From Micromussa lordhowensis (lineage: Eukaryota > Cnidaria > Anthozoa > Scleractinia > Lobophylliidae): a stretch of 64,000 nt of DNA. The stretch lies in NCBI GenBank assembly GCA_964020085.1, contig OZ026606.1:1963060-2027059 (forward strand), given 5' to 3'. The notes below the pieces were generated by a model. It saw only the letters and a list, made by a program, of their open reading frames with translations. It did not search any database and had not been told where the DNA came from. The translations under genes and the position numbers were made by a program. Below are positions 1 to 8,759 of the stretch, piece by piece; positions within the stretch are counted from its first letter, which is position 1; each line of letters opens with the position of its first letter.

Positions 1-58
1 TTGGATCTCGACTTGTTTCTAAGAAAAACAATTGCGTCTGAAAAGTTGACTTACAATC

Positions 59-388
59 ATGGAAAAATCTTCTTGTAAGAAAACCTTCCGTGCTCATATG
101 GTGTCATCTAACATGTCTCGTGAAAAACGTAGACTAGCAAAAGAGCCCACGCGAAAGAGCCGAACGGAGATATTCTGGCGTAAAGGTTCTAAAATACTTC
201 CAGATTTTTTCCCGCCTGACACGCTAAAGAGGAAAGCATTAAATCATCAAACGATCCTTCCAGTTGTCAATAGAATTAGCATAGTGAAACAGTACTCCTG
301 GGAAAACAAAGAAAGCGGAGAATCTGAAGCTCAAACTATCGCTAAATCATGGATGATGTACTTTGGCTTTGGCGCCTGTGAAACGTGA
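59..388 (+). CDS. FPDFF/WxxFG family protein, type A copy 1 (109 aa)
   Basis: Unrecognised intronless gene; function unknown. Seen: a basic N-terminal part (REKRRLAKEPTRKSR, residues 21-35) resembling a nuclear localisation signal; RKGSKILPDFFPPD at 41-54; KQYSWEN at 77-83; a run of acidic residues; and the C-terminal AQTIAKSWMMYFG at 91-103, followed by a tail ending ACET. The ORF starts with a real ATG and ends at TGA. It is the most diverged of the tandem type A copies in this end of the window, and its promoter is cut off by the window edge (only 58 bp upstream). No signal peptide or membrane segment is visible. That it is a real gene follows from protein-level conservation with the other copies; the nuclear role is inference. 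Confidence 0.8.
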   Translation: MEKSSCKKTFRAHMVSSNMSREKRRLAKEPTRKSRTEIFWRKGSKILPDFFPPDTLKRKALNHQTILPVVNRISIVKQYSWENKESGESEAQTIAKSWMMYFGFGACET

Positions 389-1700
389 TTCTCATTCAAA
401 ACATTGCGTTATACGAGACGTCTTCCATAAATGAATTTATATTTAATATTTTTTTAAATAACGAATCTTTTACGTTGTTTTAATGGAATCATAATTACAA
501 TTATATATCGCGTTTAGCCGAACATTCTCATTGTTGTAAAAATGCTGGTAATGCAAGCATGTCTTGAAAGACCAAAATTGTCTAAAACAATGATTTGGTA
601 GTAGTGATTTGCGCCAGCCATTTTCCCGCAGTTATGCAAATAACTATAAAATACTTTTATTTTGATTTAGCATTTAAAAAGATTAAACAAAACACTGTCC
701 ACTGTATGTTTTCTCTTAGCACTATACTTTAGGGTAAAGTCAAAAACAAAACTTGGTACGATGTTACACAAACTCTTTAAAGGCGTTTACAAGCAAGTCT
801 TCAAATCTATCACTATTGGTTTATGTTGCCTCTCTTCCATACTCCAGGAAGAGGAAACAGTCAATGGTTTTGGTAACCTGACGATTCAATCCGTTTGAGA
901 GGGAAACCCTTACATGGAGACAACTCTGTCACTAATTTGTAAACATGCATTATGATTTGATCCATCATTATCGAATTAAGTATTATAAAACTACGTTTTT
1001 AGAATTAAAACAAATTGAATTATATTTAAATTTAAAATATAATTCTTATGATATTTTATTTCAATATTTGATTACTGTAAGCTTTGTAAAAAATTTTTAA
1101 AAACACGGTTCGCATGTACTGCTCTTCTGGTCATGTAAGTTAAAATCATAAGTTGCATGCATAACAGTTTGATTATGGCCCTAGTCAGGGCTCAAACCCT
1201 CAGCATATTTACTAGGTTATAAAAGTATGACAGTGTTAGTATATACTCCTGGGCGAGTTAGGCATCGTTAAAAAATCATGCCTAAAAACACAAATACGAA
1301 AGATCAGTCCTGATTTCGATCTCGTACTTCTCGAGGCACCCCTTCAAGGTCCAAAGTCCTGTACCAGAGCAGTTTATCTATTTGCAAGAATGACCTGAAG
1401 TACATGGCTCATATAAATCGTCGCTTGTTAGACTGTAAATAGAAACCTTATGCTTTAAGGAAAAAAAACAAACAAACAAAAATTAATTTCTTGGTGGAAC
1501 TCTTTGCCCTAAATTTTTTTGACAGTTTGTGAATTTAATATCATAGCAATGCTATGGGTGTTCATTGCTTAATTTCTTGTCAAGCTAGGTGCAATCTCAG
1601 TAGTGTACGATTTTATTATTTCAACAACGGCAGCATCAAATAATCGTTATCTGGCACGTTCACACATCTCGCTTTTCGCCAATGAGCACGATTTAACCAC
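389..1700. other. Intergenic AT-rich stretch, no gene seen
   Basis: AT-rich spacer between type A copies 1 and 2. I see no coding potential beyond short chance ORFs and no clear repeat structure. Homology to the promoter of the third copy begins only near 1705. Confidence 0.5.
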
Positions 1701-1800
1701 GCTCTGCCGCATTTAAGTCGAGGAGACAAACAAACAGAATCACCCGTCAATTGTGTTTCCTTTTTTGTCTGTTCTCCGTCAAAGACGTGTGCTGCGTGTG

Positions 1801-1853
1801 TACGTCACTGGTTTGCTGTCAATTTCTGGGTATGATGCTGATTCTATTTATAG
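1801..1853 (+). promoter_or_regulatory. Putative promoter of type A copy 2 (CRE-like site and TATA/MEF2-like box)
   Basis: TACGTCAC at 1801-1808 resembles a CREB/ATF site. CTATTTATAG at 1844-1853 fits both a TATA box and the MEF2 consensus, 126-135 bp before the ATG at 1979. The same two sites at the same spacing occur before copy 3, so they are conserved across the duplication. The factors that bind are not known. Confidence 0.5.
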
Positions 1854-1978
1854 TTTTGAATCACTTTAAGTAAACAACGCCGGGTAGGAGATATATCAGG
1901 CGGTAACCGATTGTCAGCAACTAAACTTGCGAAGCAAAAAGGACGATAATCACCGGAAAATACGTTTTAGAAGACGGC

Positions 1979-2305
1979 ATGGAAATCCCTTCGACACAAA
2001 AAGTATTTCAAGGATATATGATGCGATGCAATAGCTCTCGTAAAAAACGCAGATTGAGCAAATCTGAACGGACACGAAAGCACCAGGCGATGTTATGTCG
2101 AAAAGGTTCCAGAATACTTCCAGAGTTTTTCCCGCCTGATGAACAAAAGAAAGAAACTATGAATCATCAAATCACTCTTTCAACCAAACGGATTAGCATG
2201 GTAAAGCAATACTCGTGGGAAAATGACGAAAGCGAAGAGTCTGAAGCTCAAACGATTGCTGAATCGTGGATGATGTACTTTGGCCTCCAGGCCTGCGATT
2301 CGTGA
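1979..2305 (+). CDS. FPDFF/WxxFG family protein, type A copy 2 (108 aa)
   Basis: Intronless orphan gene of unknown function. Order of parts: variable N-terminus (MEIPSTQKVFQGY); basic cluster RKKRRLSKSERTRK at 21-34 (nuclear-signal-like, could bind nucleic acid); RKGSRILPEFFPPD at 41-54, the family core; KQYSWEN at 76-82; acidic DESEESEA at 83-90; QTIAESWMMYFG at 91-102; tail LQACDS. It has the full conserved upstream region with CRE-like and TATA/MEF2-like sites and a 5' UTR of roughly 100 nt that is nearly identical before copies 3 and 4. It differs from copy 3 at about ten residues, all outside the core except FPPD versus FPLD. Conserved length and motifs argue for selection on the protein; the biochemical role is unknown. 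Confidence 0.85.
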   Translation: MEIPSTQKVFQGYMMRCNSSRKKRRLSKSERTRKHQAMLCRKGSRILPEFFPPDEQKKETMNHQITLSTKRISMVKQYSWENDESEESEAQTIAESWMMYFGLQACDS

Positions 2306-3190
2306 TGTTCTTTTAGAGACTGAATGTTACCGTGCCAAAGAAATTCGATTGACAGAGGACGTACAATATTTTTACTCAATATAAGAGCAGTTCATGCTAA
2401 TCAGACGAAGTATAATGTGCTTCTAGTTCAGCTGAGATTAGTTGAAAAGGTTACATACTAGGCTGTATCAATTTTCTATATTTCATGCTGCTATTTTTAA
2501 ATGTATCTGCTGATTGGATTCTTGTTTTCAGTTCCGTTTTTCCCCACAACACGACTAATTGTAAACAATTTTGTTTCTTGGGCGGAACTGCACATATTTT
2601 GTCATCTTCCAGTGTCACACACGTAGCTGAAAATAATTGTTTTGAAGCAAGATCAAGACATTAATCTAATTTCCCCCTATAGGATTGCACTACAAGCATG
2701 TTCTTTAAAAAAAGAGAAACGATTCTGCTTCAGAGAGTTGAGCTGTATGCAAATAATCATTAGGGCATCAGATTTTGAGACGTGTTTTCCGTATCATCAA
2801 TGTAAAGCGAGAAAGGAAGTCTCAAATAAACGATTATTTACAAAGACCGCTTGTAAGTAAATATCGACAATCCTCAGTCACAGACACAATTGAACTTGGC
2901 TTCGGGTTTTGTTCCTTTCAATGTATAGACCCTTTTGGTGAACTTGTTTTTAAAACTAAGTCAAAGCTAGTTTAATTTTTTTGAGCAATCTTACAGTCAG
3001 ATTTGAAGAAGATAAACTAAGATCGAGACTATTGCGCAAGACAGAGCACATCAATAAAGAAGAAAGCTTCCATTGAGTCCATGTTGTTTAGACACCGTGA
3101 TACTGGTACCAAAACATAACTCTAAAAATCATTTTCGAGAAAAATATCTCCCGCGTCTTGTCAAACTGACTTCTTTTGACAAATCACAAA
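2306..3190. repeat. 3' flank of the tandem unit, repeated after copies 4 and 5
   Basis: This flank is repeated in large part at about 4130-4400 (after copy 3), 4850-5640 (after copy 4) and 5793-6200 (after copy 5, more diverged). Shared landmarks include a segment near 2510-2590 and a stretch with TCACACACGTAGCTGAAA. The short ORFs in it are not conserved in frame between copies and are not annotated as genes. Confidence 0.75.
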
Positions 3191-3191
3191 A

Positions 3192-3300
3192 TGCACAAAT
3201 CCAAACGGGAACAAGAGACTCTGGAGATGTCTTGCGAAAAGTCCAAAAAGCTTTGCAGATTTTTTCCCTCACGACACACCAAGACAAAGGAAGGCATTAA
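3192..3300 (+). pseudogene. Degenerate FPDFF/WxxFG remnant (core region)
   Basis: The DNA from about 3228 to 3300 aligns with the core of copy 1: TCTTGCGAAAAG corresponds to TCTGGCGTAAAG, and the frame reads ADFFPHDTPRQRKALS against LPDFFPPDTLKRKALN. The preceding part is out of frame, no upstream start is preserved and the C-terminal WMMYFG part is missing. It resembles copy 1 more than its neighbours, so it predates the recent expansion of copies 2-4. I judge it a broken copy. Confidence 0.7.
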
Positions 3301-3545
3301 GTCCGTGAAAGAATAGATAGCGAAGGGTCTACAAACCGCGAACTGTAGTTTTGGAGCCGAGGCGGTGATACTTGGTTTTCTGTTATCTAGAAATAACCAC
3401 ATACCATTTGTGTTGACGAGTGACCGGTAGTACCGGCCTCAATCCGGCTCTTCAGAGACTGGGCAAGATACTTTCAAGTTTTAAACAAAACCGTAGACTA
3501 AGGAATTGAGAATGTATGCTTGGTACTTGGTTACAACATCATTTG
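3301..3545. other. Spacer before copy 3
   Basis: No gene seen. Homology with the region upstream of copy 2 starts near 3545. Confidence 0.4.
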
Positions 3546-3624
3546 CGGCGAGGAGATAGAAACAGAATCAAACGTCAGTTGTTTTTTCCTTCGTGTCTGT
3601 TCTCCAGGACGTGTGCTGCATGCA

Positions 3625-3677
3625 TACGTCACTGGTCTGTTGTCAATTTCTGGGTGTGATGCTGATTCTATTTATAG
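3625..3677 (+). promoter_or_regulatory. Putative promoter of type A copy 3
   Basis: TACGTCAC at 3625-3632 and CTATTTATAG at 3668-3677 sit at the same distances from the ATG (3803) as in copy 2. The region from 3545 to 3802 is homologous to 1705-1978. Confidence 0.5.
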
Positions 3678-3802
3678 TTTTGAATCACTTTGAGTAAACA
3701 ACGCCGGGTAGGAGATATATCAGGCGGTAACCGATTGTCAGCAACTAAACTTGCCAAGCAAAGAGGACGATAATCACCGGAAAATACGTTTTAGAAGACT
3801 GC

Positions 3803-4129
3803 ATGGAAATCCCTTCGACACAAAAAGTATTTCAAGGTTATCTGATACGATGCAATAGCTCTCGTAAAAAACGCAGATTGAGCAGATCTGAACGGACACG
3901 ACAGCACCAGGAGATGTTTTGTCGAAAAGGTTCCAGAATACTTCCAGAGTTTTTCCCGCTTGATGAACAAAAGAAAGAAACTATGAATCATCAAATCTTT
4001 CTTTCAGCCAAACGGATCAGCCTGGTAAAGCAATACTCGTGGGAAAATGACGAAAGCGAAGAGTCTGAAGCTCAAACGATTGCTGAATCGTGGATGATGT
4101 ACTTTGGTCTCGAGGCTTGCGATTCGTGA
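3803..4129 (+). CDS. FPDFF/WxxFG family protein, type A copy 3 (108 aa)
   Basis: Near-duplicate of copy 2. Basic cluster RKKRRLSRSERTRQ at 21-34; core RKGSRILPEFFPLD at 41-54, with Leu replacing the second Pro; KQYSWEN at 76-82; QTIAESWMMYFG at 91-102; tail LEACDS. Changes against copy 2 include MM to LI at 14-15, A to E at 37 and M to L at 74. Reading frame, length and the C-terminal motif are intact, and the promoter block is retained, so it looks functional. Its 3' flank is shortened: only about 270 bp of the unit's downstream sequence remains before the 5' UTR of copy 4 begins. Function unknown. Confidence 0.85.
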   Translation: MEIPSTQKVFQGYLIRCNSSRKKRRLSRSERTRQHQEMFCRKGSRILPEFFPLDEQKKETMNHQIFLSAKRISLVKQYSWENDESEESEAQTIAESWMMYFGLEACDS

Positions 4130-4522
4130 TGTTCTTTTAGGGACTGTATGTTACCGTGCCTGAAAGAAATTCGTTTGAAAGAGGATGTACATTGTTTTTA
4201 CTCAATATCAGAGTAGCTCATATTAATCTCCAAGACGAACTACAGTGTAGTTTCAGCGCGAGATTAGTTGAAAAGGTTACGTAATAGGTTGTATCAATTT
4301 TCTATATTTCATGCTGCTATTTGCAAATGTATCTGCTAATTGGATTCTTGTTTTTAGTTCCGTTTTTCCCCACAACACGACTAAGTGGAAACAATTTTTC
4401 TTCTCGGGCGGAAGTAAACAACTTCGGATAGGAGATATATCAGGCGATAACAGATTGTCAGCAACTAAACTTGCCAAGCAAAGAGGACGATAGTCACCGG
4501 AAAATACGTTTTAGAAGACTGC

Positions 4523-4849
4523 ATGGAAATCCCTTCGACACAAAAAGTATTTCAAGGATATATGATGCGATGCAATAGCTCTGGTAAAAAATGTAGACTG
4601 AGCAAATCTAAACGGACACGACAGCGCCAGGAGATGTTATGTCGAAAGGGTTCCAGAATACTTCCAGAATTTTTCCCGCTTGATGAACAAAAGAAAGAAA
4701 CTTTGAATGATCAAATCACTCTTTCAACCAAACGGATTAGCATGGTAAGGCAATATTCCTGGGAAAATGACGAAAGCGAAGAGTCTGAAGCTCAAACGAT
4801 CGCTGAATCGTGGATGATGTACTTTGGCCTCGAGGCCTGCGATTCGTGA
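4523..4849 (+). CDS. FPDFF/WxxFG family protein, type A copy 4 (108 aa)
   Basis: Third close paralogue. Core RKGSRILPEFFPLD at 41-54, RQYSWEN at 76-82 and QTIAESWMMYFG at 91-102 are intact. The basic cluster is altered to GKKCRLSKSKRTRQ at 21-34. Its 5' UTR matches copies 2 and 3 from about 4410 onward, but the sequence before that is the downstream flank of copy 3, so the CRE and TATA/MEF2 block is missing. Either it uses another promoter or it is transcribed poorly or by read-through. The coding sequence shows no decay, so any promoter loss is recent. Function unknown. Confidence 0.8.
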   Translation: MEIPSTQKVFQGYMMRCNSSGKKCRLSKSKRTRQRQEMLCRKGSRILPEFFPLDEQKKETLNDQITLSTKRISMVRQYSWENDESEESEAQTIAESWMMYFGLEACDS

Positions 4850-5531
4850 TGTTCTTTTAGGGACTGTATGTTACCGTGCCTGAAAGAAATTCGTTTGACA
4901 TAGGATGTACATTGTTTTTACTCAATATCAGAGCAGTTCATGTTAATCTCCAAGACGAATTATAACGTCGTTTCAACTTGAGATTAGTTGAAAAGGTTAC
5001 GTAATAGGTTGTATCAATTTTCTAACTTGCATGTCCGTGTCTGCTATTTGTAAATGTATCTGCTGATTGGATTCTTGTTTTAAGTTCCGTTTTTCCTCAC
5101 AACACAGCTAATTGTAAACAATTTTGTTTCTTGGGCGAAACTGCACATATTTTGACATCTTCCAGTGTCACACACGTAGCTGAAAATAATTGTTTTGAAG
5201 CAAGATCAAGACATTAATATAATTTCTCCCAATAAGATTGCACTACAAGCGTGTTCTTTAAAAAAAAGAGAAACGATTCTGTTTCCGAGAGTTGAGCTGT
5301 ATGGAAATAATCATTAGGGCATCAGATTTTGAGACGTGATTTCCGTATCATCAATGTAAAGCGAGAAAGGAAGTCTCAAATAAACGATTATTTACAAAGA
5401 CCGATTGTAAGTAAATAACGACAATCCTCAGTCACAGACACAACTGAACTTGGCTTCGGGTTTTGTTCCTTTTAATGGATAGACCCTTTTGGGGAACTTG
5501 TTTTCGAACATAGCATAACTAGTTTAATTTT

Positions 5532-5792
5532 TTGAGCAATCTTACAGTCAGATTTAAAGAAGATAATGATCGAGACTATTACGCAAGACAGAACACATCA
5601 AGAAAGAAGAAAGCTTCCATTGATTCCATGTTATTAGACACCGTGAAACTATTACCAAAAACTCTCTCAGCCAAATGGATAAGCATGGTAAAGCAATACT
5701 CGTGGGAAAATGACGGAAGCGAAGAGTCTGAAGCTCAAACTATTGGTGAATCGTGGATGATGTACTTTGGGCTCGAGGCCTGCGATTCGTGA
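5532..5792 (+). pseudogene. 5'-truncated chimeric type A copy (copy 5)
   Basis: The last part reads KQYSWENDGSEESEAQTIGE then SWMMYFGLEACDS and matches residues 76-108 of copies 2-4. What precedes it is not gene sequence but the intergenic flank corresponding to about 2985-3115, fused near 5660 to the codons for LSAKWISMV. The open frame running back to 5532 begins with TTG; the first ATG is at 5628 and would give a 54-residue peptide without the basic cluster or the FPDFF core. It is best read as a deletion chimera of a former full copy. Expression of the short C-terminal peptide cannot be excluded. Confidence 0.8.
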
Positions 5793-6199
5793 TGTTCTTT
5801 TAGGGACTGTCTGTGTTAGCATGCCCGAAAGAAATTTGTTTGACAGAGGATGTACATTGTTTTTACTCAATATGAAAGCAGTTCATGTTAATCAGACGTA
5901 GAATAATGTGGTTTCAGCTTAGCATGAAAAAGTTACATAATAGGTTGTGTCAATTTTCTATCTTGCATTGATTGGAGTCGTTTATCCCCAAAACACGACT
6001 AATTGTAAATTGGCGGAACTAAACAGATTTTATTATCTTCCAGTTTCACACACGTAGCTGAAAGTAATTGTTTTGATGCAACAACAAAACATAAATTCTA
6101 ATTTCGCAATAGGATTGTAATACAAGCATATTCATTATAAAAGGAAACGATTCGGCTTCAGAGAATTGAGCTGTATGCAAATAATCCGATAATCGGAGT

Positions 6200-8100
6200 T
6201 TCTTCCATTTAATGGACAAAACCTTCAAACCTTAAAACCTTAAAACGAAGTAATAGCTAGTTTATCGACAATTTTGTCACTTTTAAGGTCTTTCAATTTT
6301 GTTCCTCTTCACCGCATAAACCTGTGATCTAGTCCTTCTGAGTCGTTGAGGCCTCGAATATTCTTATGGTGTGTTCAGAAGAAATACTTATTGAAGCATT
6401 ACAACATGCCTGTGGAGAAACAGGTTCATTAAAAATTCAATGATCATCTTATTTTCGGCGGAACCAGTGACAGCCGGAAATACGTCTGCGTTCGCAGGCT
6501 ACTTTTTCTTAGGTTTTAAGAAAAAGCTACTGGAAGAGAATTCCAAAGACTTTGGAGGGCGTCGTAAATTGCCTAAGGACAATGATGCGATAGATAACTA
6601 CTGGGCCAGTTTTCGTGTAATAAGTTTGTACTTGACTACTTGTTACAAACAAATTGAGAAACATCGGACGCAACAATTGTTGATGATAATGAAATAAAAA
6701 TTTAGCTATTCACGGAAATATCTAAGATGTCCAATTTAGTAAACAACGTTGTAACTAGAAATTTCGTTTTAATATAGTCACATATGTAAACGAACAGGCA
6801 GAATTACAACATGTGATATTAGGATAAACAAGTTAGATTAGTACTGGAAATAGGCCTAAACATTACACCAACTGTTATGTTCAAAGTTAATATGCGATAT
6901 CCATGTAAAATGTTCACCAATATAGACGTGTAAAATTTTTTACATTTACTTGTTTTAGTTTTCTTCCGCCTCGATTTCAAAATAGTATAGCTATTTTAAT
7001 AAATTGACCAGGAGCATATTCATTTCATCAAAACGCCAAGATTGATCGTTCACTGCCAGACGATGAGACAGTTCATGCGTGCTATTTATGAAATAGAGAC
7101 ATGTACCGTGTTTGTATTGAGTTATTGAAACACGAGTGGAAGTTTGGGAGAACGAGAAATGTTGTGGGAACACTCGCTTGTCGGGTCATGTTTCCGCGGC
7201 TATTTCGAGTTCTCAAATCACAGTAAATCAGAATGTAAGATCACGTCCAGTTCACTGCATTTCTAAAAACTAAAAAACGTTTTTTTTAATTTGCTTTCCT
7301 ATTAAAGTGGCAATGAAAACTTGTTTTTGGACTTTATGTGACTTCTTTCCTGCGTAAATCGAACCTATTATCTGCTTTTGACGTCAGTACAACTAATGAT
7401 TCAGTTGAAGGTTACAAAGACAGCAGAAGTCACGCAAAGTTTTGGTAAGAACCGGTTGATATGTGTGGTCTCTTATTTGTCGTGTACCAAACGCCCACAG
7501 GAGCTATTCTGATCAAGATGTCAAGTGCTCTTCTTGATTAAAAATAATACATTCCACACGGTAGCTTATTGAAAGAACCTTATAAAGGCAAAAATATACC
7601 AAAGTCTGAAAAGGAAAACAACGGCTTTCCAACAAACTCATGTTTAAAGTTATGTCGCGCTGTGAATGAAGAAGCATAAATAATTACAAACCTCAGCAGT
7701 GCATGGCAAGGTGAAGCAATTATGTATTACGCTGAATATTTGAAGCCAAGGGAGATGACTGCTACAGATGAGACAATGATTTTCATAAACGGAATGCTAT
7801 TATGGAAATGTTTCAAATCTATAACCCCTTATAACCTATCACAAAAATCACACTTGAATCTCGAGTAAAGAGTCAGTTTAGCTGTCAAGATGGCAGCAAT
7901 CTGTCAATTCTATTTGCGAATGAGCGACAATGAAAAAAAGAAACAGCACGAAAGACGTAATGTTGTTCTCGTTTACGTAATTTATGACTTCCCACTTTCG
8001 GCCAATCAAATCGTTTCACCACAGGTTCAAATACAAGCAGAATCAAATTGGAAGAATTGATAACGACAGGTTTTTGCTCGACGTTGCACTAGACTGCGTT
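6200..8100. other. Intergenic stretch, no gene supported
   Basis: AT-rich sequence with only short chance ORFs. Homology to the tandem-unit flank fades after about 6195. I see no conserved motif of the orphan family here. Confidence 0.45.
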
Positions 8101-8143
8101 TTCATATTTTATCCCAAATTTTCAAGCATTCTATGTTCATCGT

Positions 8144-8150
8144 TATATTT
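8144..8150 (+). promoter_or_regulatory. TATA-like box of the 8267 gene
   Basis: TATATTT, about 120 bp before the ATG, close to the spacing in copies 2 and 3. The match is weak on its own. Confidence 0.3.
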
Positions 8151-8266
8151 GAAACTTCGCTTCGAGAAAAGGAAAACTACACAAAGTGATATAATTATTG
8201 TGCAAGTGACCGTGGCTATCAGCAGGCCAAGACATCACCAGAACCGGGGAAGAAGAAGTTACAAAT

Positions 8267-8608
8267 ATGGAAATATCTTCAACACATAACGTCTGCTATG
8301 GTAATATACTTTCATCTGACAGCTCACGTGGCAAACGAAGATTAAGCAAATCTGAGCGGACACGGAGAAGTCGAGAGCTGTTTTGTAGAAAAGGTTCCAA
8401 AATACTTCCAGACTTTTTCCCACCTGACGCACCGGCGGAGAGAACTCTTGATGATCCAAGCAATCTTCCTGTCAAGAGCACAAGCATGATGAAGGAGTAT
8501 TCCTGGGAAAATGAAGAAAATGGACAATCTGAAGCGCAGACGATCGCTGAATCATGGATGATGTACTTTGGGTTCGACTCCTGTGATACTCTGCTGATTA
8601 GAAAGTGA
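8267..8608 (+). CDS. FPDFF/WxxFG family protein, type A diverged copy (113 aa)
   Basis: Intronless member of the type A group, more diverged and apparently not part of the recent tandem amplification. Basic cluster RGKRRLSKSERTRRSR at 21-36; core RKGSKILPDFFPPD at 41-54; KEYSWENEE at 76-84; SEAQTIAESWMMYFG at 88-102; tail FDSCDTLLIRK, five residues longer than in copies 2-4. The N-terminus MEISSTHNV aligns with MEIPSTQKV of copy 2. Synonymous-looking drift with conserved motifs indicates purifying selection. Two AATAAA signals follow the stop. The family function is unknown; the basic region suggests a nuclear or nucleic-acid-associated protein. Confidence 0.85.
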   Translation: MEISSTHNVCYGNILSSDSSRGKRRLSKSERTRRSRELFCRKGSKILPDFFPPDAPAERTLDDPSNLPVKSTSMMKEYSWENEENGQSEAQTIAESWMMYFGFDSCDTLLIRK

Positions 8609-8717
8609 ATTTGTTTGTATTCAACCTTGAATTGTGATTAACTTTCAGTTTCTAGTGAAGTGAAGTTAAGCTCGCTCTGATGTTCCTCTAACTCTTCATA
8701 AGAACACTTTAAAATGA

Positions 8718-8742
8718 AATAAATTTTGAAAGATCGAATAAA
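8718..8742 (+). terminator. Polyadenylation signals of the 8267 gene
   Basis: AATAAA at 8718-8723 and again at 8737-8742, 110-135 nt after the stop codon. Confidence 0.5.
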
Positions 8743-8759
8743 GGCGTAAGTCTGCTTAT

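Noticed and set aside
2642..2975. Two overlapping ORFs downstream of type A copy 2
   Set aside because: The same DNA after copies 4 and 5 does not keep these frames, so they are not conserved.
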